A program made the translations under genes and the position numbers. Below, piece after piece: positions 26,133-36,000 of a stretch of DNA of 64,000 bases. Position 1 is the first letter of the stretch, and each line of letters opens with the position of its first letter. Under the pieces are notes generated by a model, which searched no databases, was not told the origin of the DNA, and saw only the letters and a program-made list of their open reading frames with translations. Source of the stretch: Paenibacillus contaminans (GTDB taxonomy: Bacteria > Bacillota > Bacilli > Paenibacillales > NBRC-103111); contig NZ_QMFB01000001.1 in assembly GCF_003285015.1 (NCBI RefSeq), forward strand, positions 806,001 through 870,000. Reading direction: 5' to 3'.

Positions 26133-27617
26133 ATGTTCCAGGATTTCAAGCTCGTCGGTGACCGTCCGGTCGCGATACAAGTGAAAGAATACGTCAATCG
26201 TTTAATTATAAAAGGGGCGCTTCAAGCGGATCAGAAGCTGCCCTCCACACGAGAAATGAGCAACCTGCTTAAGGTGAGCCGAAATACAGTCATTGCAGCT
26301 TATTCAGGCTTGGAGGATGACGGATTTACGTATGCGATTCCCGGCAAGGGCAGCTTTGTGGCCGCCTTGGCGGGCCGGTCGGCTGTAAATAACGGTGGAG
26401 CTGAAGGCTCTGCCGCCTGGCAAATCGACTGGAAGGCAAGAATGAACGATTATGCCGTATCGGCTTTAGAGCTGGATATGATGAAGAAGGGCATTCGTGC
26501 CCCTAAAGGAACCATCTCGTTCACAAGCATCGCTCCGGATGAACATCTGTTTGATTTGGGCGATGTAAAGCGAGCTTTTATGGACCGGATGGCAATCGAA
26601 GGGCAGGTGCTCCTCAATTACGGCTATGCGAAGGGCTATAAACCGCTGATCGATTACCTGATGCATTATATGGAGAATAAGGGCGTCGATATAACCGGCA
26701 AGGATATGCTGATAACAAGCGGGTTTACAGAAGGTTTTGACATTGTGCTGTCTGCATTGCGTCCTTCTGCACGCTGCGGTGCGGCAATTTGTGAAAATCC
26801 GACCCATCATACAGCGATCATCAATTTGAAGCTGCAAGGATTTGAAATAACCGGCATTCCGATGGAGCGTGACGGTATCGATGTGGAGCGGCTGGAGGCA
26901 GTATTGCGGACCAAAAGTTTCGATTTGGCTTATTTGACGCCTTCCTATCACAATCCGACAGGTATCGTCATGTCGCCGGAAAAGCGCAGCGCCGTTATGA
27001 AATTAATGACGCGCTACCAGATTCCGGTGATCGAGGATGGATTCAATGAGGAGCTGCGCTACTCGGGAGCGCATGTTGCGCCCTTGATCGCAACAGCCGG
27101 ACAAGGAAACGGAGTCATCTATATCGGCAGCTTCTCCAAAGTTCTGTTCCCAGGCTTGCGAGTAGGCTGGGTGCTTGGAGACCGGGCGCTGATCGACAAT
27201 CTTGAAAGCATGAAGCGTGCACGGACCATTCATACATCAACCATCGATCAATCCATTTTATACCAGTATTTGCTTAACGGAAATTTCGATAAATATGTAA
27301 AAAAAGCACGAGCCGAGTATAAGCGCAAATATGAGCTGACAAAAGCATGCTGCGAAACGCATCTTCCCGGGGTGCACCTATCCGGCGACGGGGGCTTGCA
27401 TTTGTTCCTCACCTTCCCGACAGGCGTAAATACACGCCAGCTGTTGGAAGCTTGCACAGAACAGGGCGTTATTTTTACACCCGGAGACAAGTTTTATATT
27501 TATGAAGGCGAAGGGACGAATACTTTGCGGCTTGGTTTTTCACGAGTAACGGATGAAAACATCGAGCGGGGCATTCAAATAATCGGCAAACAGGCGAGCG
27601 GCTTTCTTAAGGCATAA
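26133..27617 (+). CDS. MocR/GabR-type regulator (GntR HTH fused to aminotransferase fold)
   Basis: The 494-residue protein has a GntR winged helix (~10-75: IKGALQADQKLPSTREMSNLLKVSRNTVIAAYSGLEDDGF) and a fold-type I PLP domain (~120-490) with TPSYHNPTGIVMS, IPVIEDGFNEEL and the PLP lysine in GSFSKVLFPGLRVGW. MocR proteins use the PLP domain to sense an amino compound and control neighbouring genes. Ddl and an aminotransferase follow on the same strand; a MocR protein controlling ddl (DdlR) is known in Brevibacillus, so control of D-Ala-D-Ala synthesis is a good guess. Confidence 0.88.
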   Translation: MFQDFKLVGDRPVAIQVKEYVNRLIIKGALQADQKLPSTREMSNLLKVSRNTVIAAYSGLEDDGFTYAIPGKGSFVAALAGRSAVNNGGAEGSAAWQIDWKARMNDYAVSALELDMMKKGIRAPKGTISFTSIAPDEHLFDLGDVKRAFMDRMAIEGQVLLNYGYAKGYKPLIDYLMHYMENKGVDITGKDMLITSGFTEGFDIVLSALRPSARCGAAICENPTHHTAIINLKLQGFEITGIPMERDGIDVERLEAVLRTKSFDLAYLTPSYHNPTGIVMSPEKRSAVMKLMTRYQIPVIEDGFNEELRYSGAHVAPLIATAGQGNGVIYIGSFSKVLFPGLRVGWVLGDRALIDNLESMKRARTIHTSTIDQSILYQYLLNGNFDKYVKKARAEYKRKYELTKACCETHLPGVHLSGDGGLHLFLTFPTGVNTRQLLEACTEQGVIFTPGDKFYIYEGEGTNTLRLGFSRVTDENIERGIQIIGKQASGFLKA

Positions 27618-27725
27618 CGATTAATAAATGCCACAGGGACGGAATCGTTCTGGAATAGAGCCGGCAATCGTTTTACCCTCTGGTTACAGCGATCGCAACG
27701 AGTATAAGAAAAATGAGGTGTTTTA

Positions 27726-28664
27726 ATGAAAATTGGCGTTATAATGGGCGGTTTTTCTTCCGAGCGTGAGGTTTCTCTGCAAACAGGTCAAGAGATGATC
27801 AATCATTTGGATCGCGGCCGTTATGAAACGGTTCCAATCGTGATTGGGCAGCGAGCGGATTTCTTCGCGCAGGTCCGGCAGGCAAGTATCGATGTCGCAC
27901 TGCTGGCACTGCATGGCCGGTACGGCGAGGACGGAACGGTGCAAGGAGCTTTGGAGACGCTGGGCATTCCTTACACAGGCAGCGGTGTCCTGGCAAGCAG
28001 CTTATGCATGAATAAGCAGCTGTCCAAGATGCTGTTGAATTCAGCCGGTGTGCGCACGCCTGCAGGCCTTTTCTGGCAAGGGATGGACGATTATGATCCG
28101 CAGGCGGTGGAGCGGCTGGGTTATCCGGTTATTGTAAAGCCGAATACGGGAGGATCAAGCATCGGCATCCAGCTTGTAAAGAATGAGAAGGAGCTGCTGT
28201 CGGCTGTTCAGGGGGCTTGCAGCTTAGATCAAGCAATTTTGATTGAGCCTTATATGAAAGGGACGGAGCTCACCTGCTCGATAGTGGATGGCGAGGTGTT
28301 GCCGATTATCGGCATTCGTTCCGCACATTCGGAGTGGTTTGACTACAAAGCGAAATATGAAGCCGGCGCCGCCGAAGAGAAGGTGATCGAGCTTCCTCCC
28401 AATATGGATCGGCGTGTGCGCGAGGCGGCACTGGCCAGTTACCGGCTGCTGCAATGCAAGGTTTATGCCAGGGTCGATATGATTTTGTGTCAGGATATGC
28501 CATACGTGCTGGAAGTGAACACCTTACCGGGAATGACCGCCAACAGCCTGCTTCCGAAGAGTGCGGCAGCTGCGGGTATAACCTTTACACGGCTGCTGGA
28601 CCGTATAATTGCAAGCTCGCTTCAAGAGCGGAAACAGGAATGGGGGACGGCGCAATATGTTTAG
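27726..28664 (+). CDS. ddl: D-alanine--D-alanine ligase
   Basis: The 312-residue ATP-grasp enzyme has MGGFSSEREVSLQTG at the N-terminus, the HGRYGEDGTVQGALE motif of substrate binding, VIVKPNTGGSSIGI as ATP loop and VLEVNTLPGMTANSLLPKSA with the Mg-binding Glu/Asn. It joins two D-alanines for the peptidoglycan stem peptide. It is of the short type; housekeeping Ddl of Bacillales is usually ~360 residues, so this could be a second copy. ATG 27726 follows ATGAGGTG. Confidence 0.93.
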   Translation: MKIGVIMGGFSSEREVSLQTGQEMINHLDRGRYETVPIVIGQRADFFAQVRQASIDVALLALHGRYGEDGTVQGALETLGIPYTGSGVLASSLCMNKQLSKMLLNSAGVRTPAGLFWQGMDDYDPQAVERLGYPVIVKPNTGGSSIGIQLVKNEKELLSAVQGACSLDQAILIEPYMKGTELTCSIVDGEVLPIIGIRSAHSEWFDYKAKYEAGAAEEKVIELPPNMDRRVREAALASYRLLQCKVYARVDMILCQDMPYVLEVNTLPGMTANSLLPKSAAAAGITFTRLLDRIIASSLQERKQEWGTAQYV

Positions 28665-29841
28665 TGAAGAGCGTAGAGGAACGTTTTTATCTTCGCGTGT
28701 AAGGGATATTCGGCCATCGGGGATCCGCGCTTTTTTTGATCTGAATGCAGCAGGCGGAGATACGATCGCCCTCGGGGTCGGCGAGCCCGATTTCGTTACA
28801 CCTGAAAACATACGTGAAGCTTGCATGCAGGCGTTGCGTGAAGGGCGTACGAAATATACTTCGAATGCCGGCTTGATGGAGCTGCGCGAGGAACTCTCCG
28901 CATATTTCTCCCGAAGCTTCTCGCTTTCCTATGACCCCGAACAGGAAATAATCGTGACGGTGGGGAGCAGCGAAGCCGTCGACCTGGCGCTGCGGGCAGT
29001 GATCGATCCGGGTGACGAGGTGCTGATACCGGCGCCAAGCTATATTGCCTATGAACCGATTACCCATCTGCACGGCGGTAAAATTGTGGAGGTGCCGGCT
29101 GCGGCGGAGGAGCAGTTCAAGCTGACCCCTCAAGCGCTGCAGGCAGCGATTACACAGCATTCAAAGGTTTTAATGATCAACTATCCGTGTAATCCGACCG
29201 GAACCGTAATGACGGAGCAGGATTGGCTGCCGATTGCTGAACTTATCATTAATCATAATCTGGTTGTCATTTCGGATGAAGTGTACGCCGAGCTAACCTA
29301 CGGGAGAAAGCATGTCAGTATCGCCTCCTTGCCGGGCATGAAGGAGCGTACGATTGTCATCAGCGGTTTTTCCAAAGCGTTTGCTATGACAGGCTGGCGG
29401 GTGGGTTATGCGTGCGGTCCGAATGAGCTTATTGCCGGTATGCTGAAAATTCACCAGTACACGGCCATGTGCGCTCCCACCATTGCACAGATTGCCGCGC
29501 TTGAATCCTTGCGTTTTGGTTTGGCTGCCAAGGATGAGATGATGGCGAGCTATAATGAACGCCGCAAGCTGTTTGTGGCCGGCTTGAATGCAATCGGGCT
29601 GGCCTGTCACGAGCCTGAAGGAGCTTTTTATGCCTTCCCGTCCATTGCTTCTACCGGAATGTCGTCTAAGCAGTTTGCTCTTCTTCTGCTGGAGGAAGCG
29701 AAGGTGGCGGTCGTACCGGGACATGTATTCGGATCAGGCGGAGAGGGCTTTATTCGCTGCTCCTATGCAACCTCGCTTGTCGATTTGGAGAAAGCGCTTG
29801 AGCGGATGGGAAGGTTTATGAAAGTGATGCAGCCGGTTTAA
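28657..29841 (+). CDS. Class I/II PLP aminotransferase
   Basis: ATG 28657 overlaps the ddl stop by 8 bp with GGGGGA upstream, so the pair is translationally coupled; a longer frame from 28609 lies inside ddl. The 394-residue enzyme has NYPCNPTGTVM, VVISDEVYAELTYG and the PLP lysine in SGFSKAFAMTGWRVGYACGP, with the C-terminal Arg in FIRCSYA. It resembles PatA-like and aspartate aminotransferases. Coupling with ddl suggests supply or recycling of alanine or D-amino acid precursors. Confidence 0.88.
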   Translation: MFSEERRGTFLSSRVRDIRPSGIRAFFDLNAAGGDTIALGVGEPDFVTPENIREACMQALREGRTKYTSNAGLMELREELSAYFSRSFSLSYDPEQEIIVTVGSSEAVDLALRAVIDPGDEVLIPAPSYIAYEPITHLHGGKIVEVPAAAEEQFKLTPQALQAAITQHSKVLMINYPCNPTGTVMTEQDWLPIAELIINHNLVVISDEVYAELTYGRKHVSIASLPGMKERTIVISGFSKAFAMTGWRVGYACGPNELIAGMLKIHQYTAMCAPTIAQIAALESLRFGLAAKDEMMASYNERRKLFVAGLNAIGLACHEPEGAFYAFPSIASTGMSSKQFALLLLEEAKVAVVPGHVFGSGGEGFIRCSYATSLVDLEKALERMGRFMKVMQPV

Positions 29842-30062
29842 TGGAAGAAAACCAAAAAAATGGACGGCTATATCAATGTTAATAATCCAAACCAGTTAAT
29901 TGAAATATTATTAAACGGAGAACGTTAGCATATTACAATACAACATGGGGCTGCCGGGAGATGATGCTTGCAGCTTCTTTAAGCTAATGAGACGTTAGTT
30001 GACTAGATTATAATTAATCTTTCCCTATTTTGTGTAGGATCTTAATGTTATGATTGTGTTGC

Positions 30063-30068
30063 TATAAA
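30063..30068 (+). promoter_or_regulatory. Extended -10 promoter of the leader transcript
   Basis: TGCTATAAA, an extended -10 box, 26 bp upstream of the leader ATG; the -35 region is weak. Confidence 0.45.
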
Positions 30069-30093
30069 AATAAAGCGTAACGAGGTGAGGACA

Positions 30094-30138
30094 ATGAAGA
30101 CAAAAAAATATACGTCTTATCCTCATGATGCTGTTTAG
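30094..30138 (+). CDS. 14-residue leader peptide of an attenuator
   Basis: GAGGTGAGG lies just before ATG 30094; the peptide reads MKTKKYTSYPHDAV. Inside the ORF TATCCTCA (30118-30125) can pair with TGAGGATA (30164-30171), which overlaps the left arm of the terminator at 30160-30195. That is the antiterminator/terminator switch of ribosome-controlled attenuation, known for antibiotic-induced ABC-F and ABC exporter genes in Firmicutes. No gene follows directly, so the target seems lost. The rest of 29842-30508 holds only a second terminator and a 20-codon frame from TTG 30377 with an AGGGGG site. Confidence 0.6.
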   Translation: MKTKKYTSYPHDAV

Positions 30139-30159
30139 TTTTTTGGCGAAATACATTAG

Positions 30160-30195
30160 GCCCTGAGGATAGGATTCACTCTCAGGGCTTTTATA
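30160..30195 (+). terminator. Attenuator terminator
   Basis: GCCCTGAG (30160-30167) pairs with CTCAGGGC (30181-30188), followed by TTTTATATTT. Mutually exclusive with the pairing of 30118-30125 and 30164-30171. Confidence 0.75.
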
Positions 30196-30235
30196 TTTAG
30201 GCAGAAGGAACGTTTAAGCTTTCTTGCCGGTCTAA

Positions 30236-30268
30236 AACAGCCACTTACGGAGTGGCTGTTATTTTTTT
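30236..30268 (+). terminator. Intrinsic terminator
   Basis: AACAGCCACT (30236-30245) pairs perfectly over 10 bp with AGTGGCTGTT (30251-30260), followed by ATTTTTTT. It lies only 40 bp after the attenuator. Confidence 0.9.
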
Positions 30269-30508
30269 AGGACAAAGGGTTGGTCAAGACAACAATTGTG
30301 GTTTTAATTTGAAATTGGTTAGGATTTAATCGTTTGTCTTACAAATTGAACTGAATTCTATTAGGGGGAATATGTATTGAACTTGGTCGATCCGTTTCGT
30401 CATTACCTTGTTCCAAAGGATAAGGGGCCTCCTTCTTGAGATATCGTTTCAACTTCGGCATCGTTTCCCGTTATTCACCGCTTTCCAAATATGAAAGGAT
30501 GATGCTTC

Positions 30509-32176
30509 ATTAAAAGACTCGCTCAATATTTTCGCTCATTACAATCCGGACAGTCAACTTACAGTATGATTTATGAACCTGATCCAACCTATTGGAATAA
30601 TGATGTTGCCTATTACATTGAACGGACACATAAACTCACACTGGATAAACCATGTATCACCATAAAAATACCTTTTGACCGTCTCGGCTTAGATGAAAAT
30701 AGGGATCAAGTTGTTCTCTCCGATTTTGCATTAAGAGAATGGGTTAATCATATTGGGGCATTAAATGATTTGATTTATAACCGGTCACGTCCTGATAAAG
30801 AAAATGGTGCTTATTATTGTTTTCGTCCAACCAATGTGGTGTTGCAACGTAATGCATCCTTTGTCGAAGTCATCTCGGAAAAATGGTATCTATGCTTAAT
30901 GATTACAGTCCAACTTCCGTTCAGGAATAATGATAAAGCTATGCGCATGCTCTGCAAAATGCTTCCAAAAGAAGTGGAGAGGTTTATTGCCAAGTATGAT
31001 CTCATCAAATTAAATGCTGCCTATGAATTGGTAAAAAAACAAAATAAAATTCGCGAATGGCTGAAATCCAGTGATTATTGTGCGTTTATTGCGAATGGCA
31101 GCATTTTGCCAAGAAATAAAGACAACAGCGGGCCACTTGAGGGTGCCTTGCCTTTTACATCCCCGGAAGATGTTGAAGTTGAAATTTGCGGTTTGCGAGG
31201 AATGGGAATAAAACATGGTGTGACTGTCATCACCGGCGGTGGTTATTCGGGTAAAAGCACATTGCTGGATGCACTAAATTCGGGGATTTACAATCACAGC
31301 GTAGGCGACGGACGAGAATTTGTGATAACCGATCAAAGTGCAATGGAAATATCTGCAGAGGAAGGCCGTTCCATAAAAAATATCAACATTACGCCTTTCA
31401 TAAAATGGATACCCAATAGTTCGGCTGAACAGTTTTCGACTGACTACGCCTCAGGTTCCACATCTCAAGCCGCAAATATTATGGAGGCAATCAACGTCGG
31501 GTGTAAGCTTCTTCTTATTGATGAAGACAGAAGTGCGACGAATTTTATGATTCAAGACATCAAAATGCGTTCATTAATCAAGCATGAACCCATTACACCT
31601 TTTACGGAACGTGTCAGGGAGCTTTATGAGGCTGTCGGAGTATCTTCCGTTCTTGTTATTGGAGGTAGCGGTGAATTTTTATCCGTTGCCGATCAAATCA
31701 TCCTGATGGACAATTTTGTGCCAAAAAACGTAACCCAGGAAGCAAAAAAATTATGTGAACACGACAAACCGCGCGAACGTATCCCCCTTACAAAATGGGA
31801 GATAGAACGAAAAATAACCACCGAACACTTTTCGAGCTATCCACAGGGCAGTGGTAGAGAAAAGCTGATGGTTTCAACCATGGGATACATGATGATAGGT
31901 GATGAACAAATTGATATCAGAGGGCTTTACAATATCACATCACACGCCCAGCTTGCAGCTATTGCCTTTTTAATTCGAAAAATCGCTATAAGTAATCAGG
32001 ATCACCTCATTATTCTTCATGAAAAGATCAAAAAAGCTCTCGAAGATATGGAAAGAGAAGGAGTGGATATTGTATTTTCTACCTTTTTTCCTGGTATCGA
32101 AAGATGGCTTGAATTACCAAGAATTAATGAAGTAATATCTGTCATAAACCGAATGAAACATTTGAATTTTATTTGA
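30509..32176 (+). CDS. Predicted ATPase of the ABC class (PF09818-like)
   Basis: The 555-residue frame opens after a TGA at 30500. AAAGGATG precedes an ATT at 30509, which would give IKRLAQYFRSLQSG, matching the usual N-terminus of this family; the first ATG is 30566. So either a rare ATT start or a mutated ATG. The core has Walker A VITGGGYSGKSTLLDAL, a YASGSTSQAANIMEAI signature-like stretch and Walker B CKLLLIDEDRSATNFMI, all as in the soluble single-chain family PF09818, whose function is unknown. It has no permease partner. Confidence 0.8.
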   Translation: MKRLAQYFRSLQSGQSTYSMIYEPDPTYWNNDVAYYIERTHKLTLDKPCITIKIPFDRLGLDENRDQVVLSDFALREWVNHIGALNDLIYNRSRPDKENGAYYCFRPTNVVLQRNASFVEVISEKWYLCLMITVQLPFRNNDKAMRMLCKMLPKEVERFIAKYDLIKLNAAYELVKKQNKIREWLKSSDYCAFIANGSILPRNKDNSGPLEGALPFTSPEDVEVEICGLRGMGIKHGVTVITGGGYSGKSTLLDALNSGIYNHSVGDGREFVITDQSAMEISAEEGRSIKNINITPFIKWIPNSSAEQFSTDYASGSTSQAANIMEAINVGCKLLLIDEDRSATNFMIQDIKMRSLIKHEPITPFTERVRELYEAVGVSSVLVIGGSGEFLSVADQIILMDNFVPKNVTQEAKKLCEHDKPRERIPLTKWEIERKITTEHFSSYPQGSGREKLMVSTMGYMMIGDEQIDIRGLYNITSHAQLAAIAFLIRKIAISNQDHLIILHEKIKKALEDMEREGVDIVFSTFFPGIERWLELPRINEVISVINRMKHLNFI

Positions 32177-32297
32177 ATGGCACCGGCGATCTAGGACTTT
32201 ATTTTCTGCTGACATTTTTCTTCAGCAAGTCAGGTTTGCGGATCATGCGGCATCAAAATAACTGTAAGTCGATTGAAAATAAGAAAGGGTGTATAGG

Positions 32298-32720
32298 TTG
32301 GAGCAAACAAAGTTTATAGACGAATTGACGCTTGGTATTCCTGTCGATCATCTTCAAGAAGCAATCAGCTGGTATCAACACTATCTAGGGTGTGAATTAA
32401 TCCAACCCTTGTATGGTTATGCCGACATGCGACTTGGCAAAAATCAAAAAATCTTATTGTTTATACCTGACGACGGCGTGTTTTTTGCAGGTCCGAGCTA
32501 CAAAGAAAATCCGCATTATTTACTGCGCTTGCTCGTCAACGATATCGAAGAATTCCATCGCTTTCTTACGAGTTCCGGTGTTGAGGCGGGAGAGATCGTT
32601 GGAGAGGAGGGAGCGGCATTAGGCCGGTCGTTTATTTTTAGCGATCCGTATCGGAACCGGTTACTGGCATGGACAGGGTTTCATTGTGACCCAAGTAAAG
32701 ATTTATTGAAGGACTTATAA
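32298..32720 (+). CDS. VOC family protein
   Basis: TTG 32298 fits the AAAGGG site; the GTG 32289 lies too close to it. The 140-residue protein has both VOC halves: ELTLGIPVDHLQEAISWYQHYLG, FFAGPSYKENPHYLLRLLVNDIEEFHRFL and a final FSDPYRNRLLAW. It resembles the broken VOC gene at 17186. Function unassigned. Confidence 0.8.
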   Translation: MEQTKFIDELTLGIPVDHLQEAISWYQHYLGCELIQPLYGYADMRLGKNQKILLFIPDDGVFFAGPSYKENPHYLLRLLVNDIEEFHRFLTSSGVEAGEIVGEEGAALGRSFIFSDPYRNRLLAWTGFHCDPSKDLLKDL

Positions 32721-32722
32721 AC

Positions 32723-32878
32723 ATCGTCGTGTTAGACAAAGGTTGTCTGATCGAGCAAGGAATCCATTCGGATTTGCTGGCACAGCGAGGCTTGTACGCC
32801 CGGCTTTGGCATTTGCAGCAGCAAACCGGGGGGCTGGAAGTTATCCAATTGAGGCTCCGCAAAAAGTCGCTTAGTTAG
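32723..32878 (+). pseudogene. C-terminal remnant of an ABC exporter (ATPase-permease fusion)
   Basis: The frame IVVLDKGCLIEQGIHSDLLA then QRGLYARLWHLQQQTGG is the end of an MsbA/LmrA-type ATPase domain, just after the H-loop. Nothing of the Walker motifs or membrane domain remains; the fragment begins immediately after the VOC stop. It still has its terminator. Confidence 0.8.
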
Positions 32879-32888
32879 CGACTTTTTT
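32862..32888 (+). terminator. Intrinsic terminator
   Basis: AAAAGTCGCT (32862-32871) pairs over 10 bp with AGCGACTTTT (32877-32886), then TT. It closes the exporter remnant and insulates the polysaccharide locus. Confidence 0.9.
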
Positions 32889-32938
32889 GCGTTAAAACCA
32901 TTTCAGATTTTAATAGGATCGCAACTATCCAAAATAAA

Positions 32939-32992
32939 GACACAAAATAAAAAAACGGCTGCATATTTCTAAGTGCGAGCTTTCCTTATACT
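32939..32992 (+). promoter_or_regulatory. Promoter of the polysaccharide locus, copy 1
   Basis: A 32-bp block (32939-32970, core AAAAAAACGGCTGCATATTT) is identical to 42897-42928. In both places CCTTATACTC follows with the -10 TATACT starting 17 bp after the block. There is no good -35 box, so activation through the block is likely; the linked AraC-type response regulator is the obvious candidate. Confidence 0.75.
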
Positions 32993-33035
32993 CGACCTAT
33001 AAACCTAAACCAAAGATGGGTGAGGAGCAAAGAAA

Positions 33036-36000
33036 GTGACATACAGAAAATGGAATAAGATGCGTACCGGGTTTCAGAATCCTACGAATGACTTCCGGTC
33101 GATCCCATTCTGGGCTTGGAACGATAAGCTTGAAGCCGGCGAGTTGGTCAGACAGGCGCAAGAAATGAAAAGCCATGGTATGGGCGGATTTTTCATGCAC
33201 TCCCGGGAAGGACTTGAAACCGAGTATATGGGCGAGGAATGGATGTCCTGCGCTGCAGCGGTTGTTGAAGCGGCTAAAAATATGGGGATGCATGCATGGT
33301 TATACGATGAAGACCGATTTCCGTCGGGCGGTGCAGGCGGCCTGGTTTGCCGGCAGGGAGGCGATCCTTTTCGCGCGAAGGCTGTCACGCTGGAAATCAT
33401 TCAAGGAGCTCCACCGCAGGACGACGATGTTCTTGCGGTCTTCTCCGCCGTCATAGAAGGTGACAAGCTTAAACAAGCCGCTCGGATCCGTTCCAAGTTA
33501 TCGATGGAAGCGGAGGGAACATTCCTTATTTTCAGGTGCTTGGTGTCGGGCGGATGCGAGTGGTTTAACGGAGAAGCGCCCGTCGATAATTTGAATCCGG
33601 CTGCGGTGGCCGCTTTTATCGATTCGACCTATGAACCGTACAGAAACCGATTCGGAGAACATTTCGGAGGCGTTATTCCGGGTATTTTTACGGATGAGCC
33701 AAGCATTGCGGACTTTCATTCGGTATACCCCGAAGGCAGGACTTGGCTGCCGTGGACGGACGGATTCGCCGAGCTGTTTCGCGAGAAGAGAGGCTACGAT
33801 ATCGCGGACTCGCTGCCTTACTTGTTTTTTTACGATGAACCTGCGGCAAAGATCAGGCATGATTATTGGCGAACGATTGCCGAAAGGTTCAGCGAAGCCT
33901 ACTCGCGTCAAATCGGGGAATGGTGCGGGAATAACGGTCTCGCGTTCACAGGCCATTATTTGGCTGAGCATAATTTAGGAATTGCTATTCGAATGAATGG
34001 CGCCGTAATGCCGCATTATCGATACCAGCATATTCCCGGGATCGATTTGCTGGACGAGAAGACGGAAGAGTGGCTTACGGTTAAGCAGTGCACCAGCGTG
34101 GCCAATCAGTACCGCAGGGAGCATGTACTATCGGAAATGTACGGCTGCTGCGGCTGGGATTTTACGTTCGAAGGGCAGAAACGGATTGGGGACTGGCAGT
34201 TTGTTATGGGCGTTACGCTGCGCTGTCAGCACTTGTCCCTATATAGTTTGACGGGCTGCAGAAAACGCGATTTTCCCCCGAACTTCAATGACTCGTCGCC
34301 GTGGTGGAAATACAATCAGGTCACGGAGGATTATTTTGCACGCCTTTCTTCCGTGTTAAGCGGAGGAGCTGCCGTTCGCGACATTTTGGTTATTCACCCG
34401 ACAACGAGTTTATGGACGACGATCGGATCGGATCCATACCGCTTTATGGAATGGATGGATCCCAGTTTGCAAAAGGCGAACGAATATGAGGCGGATTTCA
34501 TCGCCTTCATGAAAGCGCTATTAAGCCAGCATCTAGATTTTGACTTCGGCGACGAGCTCATTATGGCGGATGACGCATTCATCCGGGAAAATCAGCTGTT
34601 TGTCAAGCATGCGGGCTACCGGACAATCGTGCTGCCGATGCTGTCCAATTTGCTTGATTCTACGCTGTCATTATTGATCGATTTCGTGTACGCCGGAGGT
34701 ACGGTGATCGCGGTAGAGCCCCTTCCATTGCGGGTAAACGGCGTTCGATCGGATAAGCTGCGCTTGTTATTGGAGCATGAAAATTTTCATGCCGTAGGGA
34801 CGACTCGCGATTGCGTCACGGCTTTGGAAACGATCCGGCAGCGTCGTGTATCGCTGCGCGGACCGCATGGTTTTGAAATACCTGAGTTATTGTATCTGCT
34901 TAAGGAGCATAAAGATTGCCATGCCTTGTTCGTAGTCAATCATGATCGAACCCGCGGCTGCGAAGCCGAAATCGTCCTGCAGATTGACGGCGACGTGGAG
35001 GAATGGGATCCGTTAACCGGCAGTCATATGCGGATCGGGGTGAATCGAAAGGACGGCAGCACCCGTTTCTTGGCCTCGTTCGGGCCGGCCGCTTCACGGC
35101 TTTACATCGTCCGCCGGGAGGCTGCTCCGATGTTGACTGAAGCGAGATTTGCCCATCGGCTGCCGCATGAGCAGCAAATGGCGCTCGTTACGTTACCGAC
35201 CTTAAGCGGATTTGCACGGACGATGCCAAATGCGATCCTGTTGGATTTCTGCTCCTATCGGGTCGGAGAGGAAGCGCCGAGCGGGCAGCTGCAGGTTTGG
35301 CAAGCTCAGAAGAACATCCGCGAACGTTTTGGAATGCGGGACAGCCATTATAACGGTCAAACCCAAAGGTACCGCTGGGCTGACATTGCACATCCGCATG
35401 ACGGAATTCCCGTCGAATGGGTATTCTCGTTTGAGGTCGATGAACTGACGGATGGAGACGTATGGATTGTGCTTGACGGCTGGCGACCTTCACATATCCG
35501 TTTGAATGGCGATCTAGTGGCAATCCGTCCGGAAGGTTGGTTCATAGACCGGAAATGGCCTCGAATTCCGCTTCCGCAGTTGAAGAAAGGAAGGAACGAA
35601 TTATCGCTGCTCGGACCTTACCGGAATCGGGACGAGATGGAGAACGTGTATGTAATCGGTGATTTTGCAGTCAACCGGGACAGGCGTATCCTCCGTGAAC
35701 CGGAGCAATTGTCGGTCGGCGATTGGACGCTGCAAGGGTACTTGCACTATCCCGGCAATATGATATATCGGTACGACTTTGTATACAGCGCTGATTGGGT
35801 TGAGCTGACAAAAGGCTGCCGGATCGTGCTGGAGCTAGGGCATTGGGAAGCCGTTACTGCAGAAGTAAGAATCAATGGCCAATGCGCAGGACATATACCG
35901 TGGCGTTCGGCAGACGGCCTCGACGTTACCGAATATTTGCAGCCGGGAATGAACGGGATCGAGATCGAGCTGGCCGGCAGTCTCCGAAATCTGCTTGGCC

